Shown: in pieces, positions 18,291-29,113 of the stretch
How positions within the stretch are numbered: position 1 is the first letter of the stretch
Layout: every line of letters begins with the position of its first letter
Source of the DNA: an uncultured Magnetospirillum sp.
GTDB taxonomy: Bacteria; Pseudomonadota; Alphaproteobacteria; Rhodospirillales; Magnetospirillaceae
NCBI RefSeq assembly: GCF_903853455.1
Contig: NZ_CAINTR010000164.1
Location: forward strand, 1 to 64,000
Direction of reading: 5' to 3'
DNA: 64,000 nt
Notes under the pieces: generated by a model
The model's input: the letters and a program-made list of their open reading frames with translations, nothing else
The model's database searches: none
What the model was told of the DNA's origin: nothing
Made by a program: the position numbers and the translations under genes

Positions 18291-19148
18291 TCACTCCCCC
18301 CGGCGCAGGCCGGCGACGATCTCCATGTAGTCGGGCTCGACGTCGGGCGACAGCAGCCCGTGGCGAATCAGGAAGTCGGTGATCACCAGGTTGACGTTGA
18401 ACTTGAAATTGGCGGTGTCGCGCACTTGGGCCGCCACCTCGGCCACCGGCATCAGGGTGAAGCCGGAAATCTCGCCGTCGGTGTTGCGCGGGGTGAAGTC
18501 CGCCGGCACCTCCAGGTCATAGCAGTACATGACGTCGGGCTTGAGGCCCCACTCGTCCTCCATGCAATAGGTGATCGCCCCCACCGGCCGCGCCGTGGCG
18601 GCGAGCGCGGGCGGGATGTCGGCCTCCTCCGCCGCTTCCTTCAACAGGTTGTCGCGCAAGCTGAGGCCGGCGGGCTGGCCTCCCGCCACCATGTTGTCCA
18701 GCTTGCCCGGCGCCACCGTCTTGTCGGCGGCGCGCCGGCCGATCCACAGATGGAGGCCGTCCGGCCGCCGGACGAAGCCATTGACGTGAACCCCGAAGGC
18801 GCGGACGCCGAACAGGCTGACCACGCCGCGGTCCACGTCCATCAACGGCGCGTCGCCGAAGCGCCGGACGACGCGATAGCGTTCGCCGCGCAGCCGGGGC
18901 GTCCCCCAGTCGCGGTTCAGCTCCACCGCCACCGCGTCCACCATGGTGCTGCGCAGCTCCGGGGTGGTCAGGGCCGGATGCAGTTCCACCCGCTGCTTGC
19001 GGATCACCCGGAACGCTTCGGGAAAGGCGGCCAGCCGTCGCGCCACATCATGGCGGATCCACCCGACCCGCGTCTCTTCCACCACGAAGGGGAGGAATTT
19101 GCTGATGTCATGGTGGTTGCAGGCCGTAATGTGGTCGAGAAACGCCAT
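18291..19148 (-). CDS. NUDIX hydrolase with DUF4743 N-terminal domain
   Basis: A 285-residue protein of the thiamine-pyrophosphokinase-like NUDIX group. Residues 1-110 form the DUF4743 region. The NUDIX fold follows, with LHLWIGRRAADKTVAPGK and the helix GGQPAGLSLRDNLLKEAAEE. The NUDIX box is imperfect: the first Glu is Ser and the REUxEE core reads KEAAEEADI, which is usual in this subfamily. Relatives in eukaryotes dephosphorylate damaged thiamine diphosphate derivatives. The start at 19148 gives MAFLDHIT; no better start lies upstream. It is divergent from fzlA, with 108 bases between them. Confidence 0.85.
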   Translation of the reverse strand: MAFLDHITACNHHDISKFLPFVVEETRVGWIRHDVARRLAAFPEAFRVIRKQRVELHPALTTPELRSTMVDAVAVELNRDWGTPRLRGERYRVVRRFGDAPLMDVDRGVVSLFGVRAFGVHVNGFVRRPDGLHLWIGRRAADKTVAPGKLDNMVAGGQPAGLSLRDNLLKEAAEEADIPPALAATARPVGAITYCMEDEWGLKPDVMYCYDLEVPADFTPRNTDGEISGFTLMPVAEVAAQVRDTANFKFNVNLVITDFLIRHGLLSPDVEPDYMEIVAGLRRGE

Positions 19149-19256
19149 CACCCATGTCTCCCTGCGCAGGCGGGGAAAGAGGGTCGGCCGGTTGGCTCGG
19201 CAAGTCAAGACTCCCACCCTCTGTTCCCGCGCCGCGAAAAGAGGTAAAAGGGCCGT

Positions 19257-19928
19257 ATGAGGACCCTGTATCATCATCCGCTCTGCCCCTTCTCGCGTCT
19301 CGTGCGGGTCGTGCTGGCCGAGAAAAAGCTGGAATTCGAGCCCCAGATCGAAAAATTCTGTGAGCGTCGGCCGGATTTCGTGGCGCTCAACCCCGCCGGC
19401 GACGTGCCGGTGCTGGTGGAGGAGGGCGGTACTGCCCTGTGCGACGCCGTCGCCATCGCCGAATATCTCGACGAAATCCACCGCGAGCCGCCGCTGCTGC
19501 CGTCCGATCCGCTGGCGCGGGCCGAGATCCGCCGGCTGGTCGCCTGGTTCGGCGTCAAGTTCCATGCCGAGGTCACCGCCAACCTGGTGGGCGAGAAGGT
19601 GTTCAAGCGGCTGTCGAGCCAGCATGCCGAGCCGGATTCCCGCAAGATCCGCGCCGGCTTCACCAATATTCACGAGCATCTGAGCTATATCGGCTGGCTG
19701 ACCGAGCGCCGCGCCTGGCTGGGCGGCGGGGTTTTCACCCTGGCCGACATCGCCGCCGCCGCCCAGGTCTCCACCATCGACTATCTCGGCGACGTGCCGT
19801 GGGACAACCATCCCGCCGCCAAGGACTGGTACGCCCGGGTCAAGTCGCGCCCCAGCTTCCGCACCCTGCTGGCCGACCACCTGCCCGGCGTGCCGCCGCC
19901 CCGGCATTATGCCGACCTGGATTTCTAG
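19257..19928 (+). CDS. fzlA: FtsZ-binding GST-like protein FzlA
   Basis: A 223-residue protein with a glutathione-S-transferase fold. The thioredoxin-like N-domain begins LYHHPLCPFSRLVRVVLAEK; the helical C-domain contains LVAWFGVKFHAEVTANLV, ADIAAAAQVSTIDYLGDV and DWYARVKSRPSFRTLLADH, and the protein ends in HYADLDF. These segments, and especially the conserved C-terminal tail, match my memory of Caulobacter FzlA rather than a general detoxifying GST. FzlA binds FtsZ filaments, curves them and permits constriction in alphaproteobacteria. The ATG follows AGAGGTAAAAGGG. It overlaps the deacetylase gene by 20 bases. Confidence 0.8.
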   Translation: MRTLYHHPLCPFSRLVRVVLAEKKLEFEPQIEKFCERRPDFVALNPAGDVPVLVEEGGTALCDAVAIAEYLDEIHREPPLLPSDPLARAEIRRLVAWFGVKFHAEVTANLVGEKVFKRLSSQHAEPDSRKIRAGFTNIHEHLSYIGWLTERRAWLGGGVFTLADIAAAAQVSTIDYLGDVPWDNHPAAKDWYARVKSRPSFRTLLADHLPGVPPPRHYADLDF

Positions 19929-20592
19929 GCCGCTCCTCCTCCTCCTCCTCCTGCTGGCTTCGCCCGCCCGGGCCGAGGTGGTCACCACCTTGCCCACCTC
20001 CGGCGGCAAGGTGGTGGCGCTGACCTTCGACGCCTGCGAGGGCAGGGGCGCGCCGGCTCTGTTCGATCCCTCCATCCTCGCCATCCTGGAAGCGGAGAAG
20101 GTTCCCGTCACCATCTTCGTCACCGGCCTGTTCGCGCGGCGCAACGCCGCCGACCTGACCCGGCTGTCCCGGTTGCCCTTCGTCGAGGTCGAGAACCACT
20201 CCTTCGACCATCCCCAGCACATGGAGCGCCTGGATCCGGCCGCCATCCGCCGCGAGGTCGAGGACACCGACCGGCTGGTGGAGGAGTTGACTGGCCGCCG
20301 GCCGCGCTTCTTCCGTTTTCCCGCCGGCAGTTACGATCCCGCCGCTCTGGCCGAGGTCGAGGCCACCGGCCATCGGGTGGTGCATTGGAGCTTCGCCTCC
20401 GGCGATCCGGTCCGCAGCCTGGCGCCCGAGCATCTGAAGGACTGGGTGCTGTCCAAGACCCGGCCGGGCAACATCCTGATCTTCCACATCAACGGCCGGG
20501 CCCCGGCCACCGGGGTGGCGCTGCCCGCCATCCTGGCCGAGTTGCGCCGGCGCGGTTACGGCTTCGTCCGCCTGGACGAGGTGATGAAGTGA
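19909..20592 (+). CDS. Exported polysaccharide deacetylase family protein
   Basis: A 227-residue protein with a leucine-rich signal peptide (about 1-22, cleavage after ARA). The NodB-homology domain has its first motif as LTFDACEG (the usual TFDD, here with Ala-Cys), the zinc-binding pair in ENHSFDH and the RFFRFPAGSYD motif. The C-terminus has ILIFHINGR, which carries the catalytic histidine. It would remove acetyl groups from a cell-envelope glycan. The start lies 20 bases within fzlA, and the stop overlaps the next start (GTGA), so the three genes are coupled. Confidence 0.87.
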   Translation: MPTWISRPLLLLLLLLASPARAEVVTTLPTSGGKVVALTFDACEGRGAPALFDPSILAILEAEKVPVTIFVTGLFARRNAADLTRLSRLPFVEVENHSFDHPQHMERLDPAAIRREVEDTDRLVEELTGRRPRFFRFPAGSYDPAALAEVEATGHRVVHWSFASGDPVRSLAPEHLKDWVLSKTRPGNILIFHINGRAPATGVALPAILAELRRRGYGFVRLDEVMK

Positions 20593-21083
20593 GCCCCCCC
20601 TTCGCCCGCGAGCGCCACGCCCTGGACGGCTGCCGGCTGCGGCCGCTGGAGGAGTCCGACCACCACGCCATGGCGGCGGCGCTGGCTGGCATCGATCCTT
20701 GGGCCGGCCTGGGCTATGGGCCGGAGACGCTGGAGCGCTATCTCGGCCGTGACGACGGGGCGCTGGTCCGCTTCGCCGTCGAGCATGGCGACGACGGCCG
20801 CGCCGGCATCCTGGCGGTGCGCAGCCCCTGGCTGCGTGGCCCCTATGTCGAACTGCTGGCCATCTTCCCCGCCCATCAGGGCCACGGTCTCGGGCAAGCG
20901 GTCATGGACTGGACCGCCGGTCAGGCGGCGGTCGTATCGGCCAATCTGTGGGCTTGCGTCTCGGCCTTCAACACCGCCGCCCGCCGCTTCTACGCCGCCC
21001 AGGGCTTCGCCGAGGTGGCGCCGCTCGCCGATCTGGTGGCGCCGGGCCAGGCGGAAATCCTGCTCAGACGAAGACTAGGCTGA
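20589..21083 (+). CDS. GNAT family N-acetyltransferase
   Basis: A 164-residue acetyltransferase. The acetyl-CoA-binding loop is visible as IFPAHQGHGLGQAVMDW (the Q/R-x-x-G-x-G/A motif), followed by the late strand-helix CVSAFNTAARRFYAAQGF, typical of GNAT proteins. The substrate is unknown. The GTG start overlaps the deacetylase stop by four bases. The 3' end overlaps the convergent lysE-like gene by 20 bases. Confidence 0.85.
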   Translation: MSPPFARERHALDGCRLRPLEESDHHAMAAALAGIDPWAGLGYGPETLERYLGRDDGALVRFAVEHGDDGRAGILAVRSPWLRGPYVELLAIFPAHQGHGLGQAVMDWTAGQAAVVSANLWACVSAFNTAARRFYAAQGFAEVAPLADLVAPGQAEILLRRRLG

Positions 21084-21684
21084 CCAGCGCCGCCACGCCG
21101 AACACCACCAGCATGGCCCCCGACAGGTGGTTGAACAGCCGCATGCGCTCGGGCGTGAAGCGCGACCGCGCCGCCGAGGCCACGCCCGACAGCACCAGCC
21201 ACCACAGGGTGGAGCCGCAGAAGATCCCCGCCACCAGCAGGCTGGACTGCGCCCCCCCCGGCCGGCCCGACGGCCCCAGGGCGGCGAAGACGCCGGCAAC
21301 CCCCAGGATGGTGCCGGGATTGGTGATGGTGATGACGAAGGTGGACAGGAAATCGCGGACCATGCCGGGTCCCTTGCCCGGTTCCGCCTCGACGCCGATG
21401 GCGGCGCTGCGCCAGGTGTGGGTCCCGAGTCCGACCATGAACAGCCCGCCCACCACCTTGATGGGGACGATCTGGCCGTCGATCAACTGCATGACCGCGC
21501 CGATTCCGAACGCCGCCACGCCGCCGAACAAGGTGTCGGCCAGCGCCGCTCCCAGCCCGGCGATGAAGGCCGCCACCCGTCCGTCGGCCAGCGCCTTTCG
21601 GATACAGAGAATCCCCACCGGCCCGATGGGCGCGGCGATGGCGAAGCCGATGGCGATGCCGCGCAGAAACACGGTGTAATCCAA
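21064..21684 (-). CDS. LysE/RhtB family amino-acid exporter
   Basis: A 206-residue membrane protein with six hydrophobic segments. The N-terminus has the LysE signature FAIAAPIGPVGILCIRKAL, and a middle segment ITITNPGTILGVAGVFAAL matches the second conserved motif. Such proteins export amino acids or related metabolites by proton antiport. It converges on the GNAT gene. The ATG at 21684 sits after a short AT-containing region; the ribosome binding site is weak. Confidence 0.88.
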   Translation of the reverse strand: MDYTVFLRGIAIGFAIAAPIGPVGILCIRKALADGRVAAFIAGLGAALADTLFGGVAAFGIGAVMQLIDGQIVPIKVVGGLFMVGLGTHTWRSAAIGVEAEPGKGPGMVRDFLSTFVITITNPGTILGVAGVFAALGPSGRPGGAQSSLLVAGIFCGSTLWWLVLSGVASAARSRFTPERMRLFNHLSGAMLVVFGVAALVSLVFV

Positions 21685-21800
21685 GGGGCGAGACTTCCGC
21701 TACAAAGACAGGAGGCCGCATGGAAGACGAAAACGGCGCCGCTGGCAACGGCTTTGACTCCATGAAGTCCCTCGGACGCCGGGCGCTTGCGCTTGGCTTA

Positions 21801-21863
21801 CACGGCACGAGCCGTGGCGGGCCTTGCCCGCAACTCCGAACCGATGAACACGTTCATCGGTTC
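21801..21863. terminator. Cluster of three hairpins between lysE-like gene and bacteriohemerythrin
   Basis: CACGGC/GCCGTG (21801-21816), CGGGC/GCCCG (21819-21831) and a perfect 11-bp stem GAACCGATGAA/TTCATCGGTTC (21838-21863, loop CACG) follow one another. The last lies just after the hemerythrin stop and probably ends that minus-strand transcript. Confidence 0.5.
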
Positions 21864-21870
21864 GTCGGGA

Positions 21871-22287
21871 TTACGCCTCCGGCGACCAGCCGCGCTGGCG
21901 GGCGAAATCGGCGGTGACGAAGTCCATGGTGGCCCGGTGCTCCAGGAACCATTGCGGCAGGACCTCGGTGAAATAGTCGCGGCAATCCTCGCCGGCTCCG
22001 AGCCTGGCCAGGATGGCGTCCAACTCGGCGAGGACGCGGCGATGCTCCTCGCCATGGGGCTCGATGGCGAAAAAATCCACCTGGCGCATCATCGCGTCCT
22101 CGCGGCCGAAATGTTCGGCGCAATGATGGCGGAAGGCCACGAGGTCGCCTTGCACCGAACCGCCGTTGCGCACCGTGGCCGCCATGCGGTTGATGGCCTC
22201 CACCGCCTCGCGGTGGTCGTGGTCGATGAAGTCGATCCCCACCAGTAGGGCGTCGCTCCAACGGATGACGGAATGGGGGGCGATCAT
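21871..22287 (-). CDS. Bacteriohemerythrin
   Basis: A 138-residue O2-binding di-iron protein. The ligand pattern is complete: a His in FIDHDHREAVEAIN, HHCAEHFGRED, then EPHGEEHRRVLAEL, and a late HRATMDFVTADF with the H and D ligands of the signature. It would store or deliver oxygen or sense it in the cytoplasm. The start at ATG 22287 is preferred; an upstream in-frame ATG at 22368 lies inside the terminator of the previous gene. It lies downstream of two small Cys-rich genes in the same orientation but is separated from them by a terminator. Confidence 0.9.
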   Translation of the reverse strand: MIAPHSVIRWSDALLVGIDFIDHDHREAVEAINRMAATVRNGGSVQGDLVAFRHHCAEHFGREDAMMRQVDFFAIEPHGEEHRRVLAELDAILARLGAGEDCRDYFTEVLPQWFLEHRATMDFVTADFARQRGWSPEA

Positions 22288-22361
22288 GGCGGGGGCCTTT
22301 CGGGTGGCACGGTCGTGACGGCCCGGACTCTTGCCCGGATCATCGCCGGACGCAAGCAAAA

Positions 22362-22388
22362 GCCCCACATCCCGTAGGGATATGGGGC
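22362..22388 (-). terminator. Rho-independent terminator for the small Cys-rich genes
   Basis: On the minus strand GCCCCATATCCC pairs with GGGATGTGGGGC around TAC and is followed by TTTTGC. It stands 20 bases after the stop of the gene at 22408. Confidence 0.75.
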
Positions 22389-22407
22389 CATCAAAAACCG
22401 AGTCCGA

Positions 22408-22668
22408 TCAGCCCGCCAGCAGGTCGGTTTTGTTGCGGAAATACGAGCAGGCGAGGCAGGCGTCGTCGCTGCGCAGCTTCTCGGCGAAGCCGATCCGCAC
22501 CACCCAGCACCCGTCGGACTGCGACCGCTCGAGATCGTGGCCGCCGTTACGGCAGCGCGCCGACGCGACGGCGGCGTCGCAGCCGGCACAAGGCAGGGAA
22601 CACGCCTCCGTGACGGAGAGATGATCGCGTGGTGGGGGAACGAAAGTCCCCGCAGTCTCCCTCTGCAT
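22408..22668 (-). CDS. Small cysteine-rich hypothetical protein
   Basis: An 86-residue protein that I do not recognise. It has seven cysteines, including CSLPCAGC and ACLACSYF, arranged like metal or Fe-S ligands, with basic residues between. No signal peptide or membrane segment is seen. It is preceded, 46 bases upstream, by another small Cys-rich gene in the same direction, and followed by a good terminator, so the two form an operon. A redox or metal-binding role is only a guess. Confidence 0.6.
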   Translation of the reverse strand: MQRETAGTFVPPPRDHLSVTEACSLPCAGCDAAVASARCRNGGHDLERSQSDGCWVVRIGFAEKLRSDDACLACSYFRNKTDLLAG

Positions 22669-22714
22669 GATCCGACTCCGCCAGAACGGTGTTCACAATA
22701 AGAAAGAGCCGAGT

Positions 22715-22978
22715 TCACCCGGCCAGGGGAGGCTCCGGCAACAAGTGCCGCAACCGGTCCAACAGCCGGGACCGCATGGGCGAGCCTTCGTGCAGGTCGC
22801 TGGCGCAACGCGCCGCCTCCTGCGCACAGGCATCGTGATGACTACAGGCTTCGTCCACCGGGCAGAACGCGATGTCGCCCAAAATGACCATGGCATCGAC
22901 CCATACACCGCACTCGATGCAATTGGATGTGGCCGCGAACTTTTTTTGACAGTCGGTGGGTAGGTTGAGGGTTGTCAT
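22715..22978 (-). CDS. Small cysteine-rich hypothetical protein
   Basis: An 87-residue protein with seven cysteines, in CQKKF, SNCIECGVWVD, FCPVDEACSHHDAC and ARC, the middle of it with two histidines. The C-terminal third is helical and basic and lacks cysteine. No family is recognised. The upstream region has a short palindrome GTGATTCAC and an AT-rich stretch with TATAAG that might form a promoter. It is the first gene of a pair with the gene at 22408. Confidence 0.6.
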   Translation of the reverse strand: MTTLNLPTDCQKKFAATSNCIECGVWVDAMVILGDIAFCPVDEACSHHDACAQEAARCASDLHEGSPMRSRLLDRLRHLLPEPPLAG

Positions 22979-23151
22979 GGCGGGGATGATAGGGACCGGG
23001 ATCGTGAATCACAACCACATCTTATATGCGGAAATGTGGGGGCGAACATGCGGCGGGGCAGGGGCGCGCCAGGGTTGGAGCGGGGAATATCTCTCGCTCC
23101 AACCCCAGCCGTCAGGTGAAGTCCAGAGAACGTTCGCCATGAACTTTCGGG

Positions 23152-25760
<2,609 letters not shown>

Positions 25761-25766
25761 GCCCCC

Positions 25767-27074
25767 TTACGGCCGGCCGATGCTGGTATAGGCGAAGCCC
25801 AGGTCCCTCATCTCGTCGGGGGCGTAGACGTTGCGCAGGTCGACCAGGATGGGCGCCTTGAGCAGCGACTTGACCTTGTCCAGGTCGAGGGCGCGGAACT
25901 CGTTCCACTCGGTGATGATCACCAGGCAGTCGGCGCCGGGCATGGTGGCGTAGGCGTTGTCGCAATACTGCACGCCGGCCGGCAGCAGCTTCCTGGCCTC
26001 CTCCATGCCCTCGGGGTCGAAGGCCTTGACCACGGCGCCGGCCTTGACCAGGGCGGTGACGATGTCGATGGCGGGCGAGTCGCGCATGTCGTCGGTGTTG
26101 GGCTTGAAGGTCAGCCCCAGCACCGCCACGGTCTTGCCCTGGGCCGAGCCGCCACAGGCGGCGACGACGCGCGCCGCCATCTGCTGCTTGCGCGCGTCGT
26201 TGACCGCCACCACCGTCTCGATGATTTTGAGCGGCGCGTCGAAGTCGCGGGCGGTCTTGACCAGCGCCAAGGTGTCCTTGGGGAAGCACGAGCCGCCATA
26301 GCCGGGACCGGGATGGAGGAACTTCTTGCCGATGCGCCCGTCCAGGCCGATGCCCTTGGCCACGTCATGGACGTCGGCGCCCACCTTCTCGCACAGGTCG
26401 GCGATCTCGTTGATGAAGGTGATCTTGGTCGCCAGGAAGGTGTTGCCGGCGTATTTGATCAGCTCGGAGGTGCGGCGCGAGGTGAACACGATGGGGGTCT
26501 CGATCAGGAACAGCACCCGGTAGAGCTGCTTCATCACCTTGCGGGCGCGCTCGGACTCGGTGCCGATCACCACCCGGTCGGGCCGCATGAAGTCGTTGAT
26601 GGCCGAGCCTTCCCGCAGGAATTCGGGATTGGAGACCACGTCGAACTCGGCGTCGGGACGGCGCGCCCGGATGATGCGCTCGACCTCGTCGCCGGTGCCC
26701 ACCGGCACGGTGGACTTGGTCACCACCACGGTGTAGCCGTCCATGGCGTCGGCGATTTCCTCGGCGGCGGCGTAGACGTAGGACAGGTCGGCATGGCCGT
26801 CGCCGCGGCGCGACGGCGTGCCGACGGCGATGAACACCGCGTCGGCGCCCTTGACGGCGGGCGCCAGCTCGGTGGTGAAGGACAGCCGCCCCGAGTCCAC
26901 GTTGGCGGCGACCATCTCGTCGAGCCCCGGCTCGTAGATGGGCATGACGTTCTCGCCGAGCAGCTCGATCTTGCGGGCATCCTTGTCGACGCAAGTGACC
27001 GGGATGCCGAATTCCGAGAAACAGGTCCCCGACACCAGCCCCACATAGCCGGTACCGATCATGGCGATGCGCAT
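25767..27074 (-). CDS. ugd: UDP-glucose 6-dehydrogenase
   Basis: A 435-residue enzyme that oxidises UDP-glucose to UDP-glucuronate with two NAD+. The N-terminal NAD domain opens with MIGTGYVGLVSGTC; the catalytic cysteine is C263 in GYGGSCFPKDT; the C-terminal UDP-binding domain has LTFKPNTDDMRDSPA. Full length and intact. It is encoded directly before galU in reading order reversed: galU is upstream (39-base gap), so the two form an operon giving UDP-glucose and then UDP-glucuronate for envelope polysaccharide. Confidence 0.95.
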   Translation of the reverse strand: MRIAMIGTGYVGLVSGTCFSEFGIPVTCVDKDARKIELLGENVMPIYEPGLDEMVAANVDSGRLSFTTELAPAVKGADAVFIAVGTPSRRGDGHADLSYVYAAAEEIADAMDGYTVVVTKSTVPVGTGDEVERIIRARRPDAEFDVVSNPEFLREGSAINDFMRPDRVVIGTESERARKVMKQLYRVLFLIETPIVFTSRRTSELIKYAGNTFLATKITFINEIADLCEKVGADVHDVAKGIGLDGRIGKKFLHPGPGYGGSCFPKDTLALVKTARDFDAPLKIIETVVAVNDARKQQMAARVVAACGGSAQGKTVAVLGLTFKPNTDDMRDSPAIDIVTALVKAGAVVKAFDPEGMEEARKLLPAGVQYCDNAYATMPGADCLVIITEWNEFRALDLDKVKSLLKAPILVDLRNVYAPDEMRDLGFAYTSIGRP

Positions 27075-27113
27075 GGCGCTCTAGTCCTTGGTCGTTGAGA
27101 TGGGGTTACCGAA

Positions 27114-27992
27114 TTACAGGGCGGCCTGGAAACGCTGGATCAGCTCGCGCGCCGCCTCGGCGGTGTCGTCGCGGGCCAGGGCGAAGGCCAGATTGGCCTC
27201 CAGCCAGCCCACCTTGTCGCCGCAGTCGAAGCGCTGGCCGTCGTAGCGCAGGCCGTGGAACGGCACCATGCCGATGGTCTGGCTGATGGCGTCGGTCAGC
27301 TGGATCTCGCCACCGGCGCCCTTTTCCTTCTTGTCCAGCACCTCGAACACCGCCGGATGCAGGATGTAGCGGCCGATGATCGACAGCGTCGAGGGCGCCA
27401 CTTCCGGGTCGGGCTTTTCCACCAGACCCCTGGCCTTGGCCAGACGGCCGTTGTCGAACTCCACGTCGAGAATGCCGTAGCGCTTGGTATGCTCGCGCGG
27501 CACGTCGGTGACGGCGACCACATGACCGCCGACCTCGGTGTGGACCGCCACCATCTGCTTCAGACAGGCGGTCTTGGCCAGGATGAGATCGTCGGGCAGC
27601 AGCACGGCGAAGGGCTCGTCGGCCACCAGGTCGCGGGCGCACCACACGGCGTGGCCCAGGCCCAGCGGCTCGCTCTGGCGGGTATAGGAGATCTGCCCCG
27701 ACTTGGGCATCCAACTGGTGACGGCCTCGACCAGATCGAACTTGCCGCGCTCCTTCAGGATGCGCTCCAGCTCGGGATTGTGGTCGAAGTGATCTTCCAG
27801 GGCGTTCTTGCCGCGACCGGTCACGAAGATGAAGTGCTCGATGCCGGCGGCGGCGGCTTCCTCGACCGCGTACTGGATCAGCGGCTTATCGACCACCGGC
27901 AGCATTTCCTTGGGCATCGCCTTGGTGGCGGGCAGGAAACGGGTGCCCATGCCACCCACGGGAAACACAGCCTTGCGCACGCGACGCGACAT
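27114..27992 (-). CDS. galU: UTP-glucose-1-phosphate uridylyltransferase
   Basis: A 292-residue nucleotidyltransferase that makes UDP-glucose from UTP and glucose 1-phosphate. The N-terminal signature VFPVGGMGTRFLPATKAMPK, the metal Asp in LLPDDLIL and GLGHAVWCARD are as in GalU. The start at 27992 has a strong AAGGAG site; an in-frame ATG at 28064 is poorer. It is the first gene of a galU-ugd operon. pgm nearby supplies its substrate. Confidence 0.95.
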   Translation of the reverse strand: MSRRVRKAVFPVGGMGTRFLPATKAMPKEMLPVVDKPLIQYAVEEAAAAGIEHFIFVTGRGKNALEDHFDHNPELERILKERGKFDLVEAVTSWMPKSGQISYTRQSEPLGLGHAVWCARDLVADEPFAVLLPDDLILAKTACLKQMVAVHTEVGGHVVAVTDVPREHTKRYGILDVEFDNGRLAKARGLVEKPDPEVAPSTLSIIGRYILHPAVFEVLDKKEKGAGGEIQLTDAISQTIGMVPFHGLRYDGQRFDCGDKVGWLEANLAFALARDDTAEAARELIQRFQAAL

Positions 27993-28119
27993 CGGGAACT
28001 CCTTCGAGCTTAATCTCTGCCGGCGGCATGGACCTTCCCGCGCCGGTCGCCGCTGTTTTGCCATGCCTGCGTCCGGGAAGCAACGAGAGGTTGGAGCGCG
28101 AGGGGGGGACGGAAAATGC

Positions 28120-28926
28120 CTATCCCGCCGCCTTCAGCCGGTTGAGCCCGATGGCGTCCACCAGGGTCCGCAGTTCCTGGCGGGCGGCGACGTGGCTCAT
28201 GCTGAACTCGAAGCCCAGGATCTTCTGGCGGAGATCCAGCAGGGTCAGCCCCTCCAGGAACATGGAGCGGTAGATCACCCGCTCGCCCAGGCCGGGAATG
28301 ACGCGGAAGCCCACCCGCTTGGCCAGATCGGCCAGCAGCTTTTCCATGTCGCGCTTGTTGCGGGCGTCCAGGTTGGACAGGCGGTTGCGCAGCACGATCC
28401 AGTCCACCACCGCCTTCTCGCCGCGCAGCGCCCGGGCCTTCTTGGTCTCCCACACCATCTCGGAGTAATGGCTGGGGCGCTGGATCTTCATGGTGCCGGG
28501 CTCCACCAGGGCCAGCACGTCGAGATCGACCAGACTGTCGTTGAGCGGCGTCACCAGCGTGTCGGCGAAGGAATGCCCCAGCCGCGACAGATAGTGGTCG
28601 CTGCCGGGGGTGTCGATCACCACCACGTCATGCTTGGCGACCATGGCCTGGAAGGTCTCCTGCAGCCGGGCCTCGTCGCCCTCGCGGTCATGGGTGGGCG
28701 GGACAGCCACATGCTCGGGCAACGGCAGTCCCAGCTCGGCCAGATCCTTGCGGGCCTCGCGATTGCGCAGGTAACGGGTCAGGGTGGCCTGACGGGCATC
28801 GATGTCGATGCTGCCCACCGACAGCCCCTGCTCGAGCAGGCTGACGATCAGGTGCATGGACACCGTGGATTTGCCGGTGCCCCCCTTCTCGTTGCCGATG
28901 ACGACCACATGGGCGTGCTTGGTCAT
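28120..28926 (-). CDS. mipZ: Division-plane positioning ATPase MipZ
   Basis: A 268-residue ParA/MinD-superfamily ATPase. The deviant Walker A box GNEKGGTGKST (11-21) has the signature Lys K14; the Walker B region is VVVIDTPGSD, and SIDIDARQATLTRYL follows strand 2. The conserved middle VLRNRLSNLDARNKRDM and the C-terminal FLEGLTLLDL match alphaproteobacterial MipZ. MipZ binds ParB near the origins and forms a bipolar gradient that inhibits FtsZ, so that division occurs at midcell. It is a single gene, starting 170 bases after the REP-like element. Confidence 0.92.
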   Translation of the reverse strand: MTKHAHVVVIGNEKGGTGKSTVSMHLIVSLLEQGLSVGSIDIDARQATLTRYLRNREARKDLAELGLPLPEHVAVPPTHDREGDEARLQETFQAMVAKHDVVVIDTPGSDHYLSRLGHSFADTLVTPLNDSLVDLDVLALVEPGTMKIQRPSHYSEMVWETKKARALRGEKAVVDWIVLRNRLSNLDARNKRDMEKLLADLAKRVGFRVIPGLGERVIYRSMFLEGLTLLDLRQKILGFEFSMSHVAARQELRTLVDAIGLNRLKAAG

Positions 28927-28996
28927 GGTGCTTGTTCCTTACATTTGTCCCTCAGACGCCGAGAGGGTCACGTCCTTCGACAATGTCACACATCCT

Positions 28997-29113
28997 CCCC
29001 CTCTCCCTGAGGGAGAGGGTCGGGGTGAGGGGGAATACCGTCCGCCTGAACAAGCTGCGCCAATTCCCCCTCACCCGCCCTTCGGGCACCCTCTCCCTCA
29101 AGGGAGAGGGGCA
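28997..29113. repeat. REP/BIME-like compound palindrome
   Basis: Two copies of a CCCTCTCCCT/AGGGAGAGGG palindrome lie at 28999-29019 and 29089-29110. Between them CGGGGTGAGGGGGAAT (from 29021) is answered by ATTCCCCCTCACCCG (from 29063) as its reverse complement, and a GCCC-TTC-GGGC hairpin follows. Together they make a 117-bp imperfect inverted repeat. One half is found again at 57048-57076. The minus-strand oxidoreductase gene ends inside it. Confidence 0.85.

Noticed and set aside
21720-21917. 65-codon plus-strand ORF before the hemerythrin gene
   Set aside because: It runs through three hairpins and has no ribosome binding site or conserved-looking sequence.
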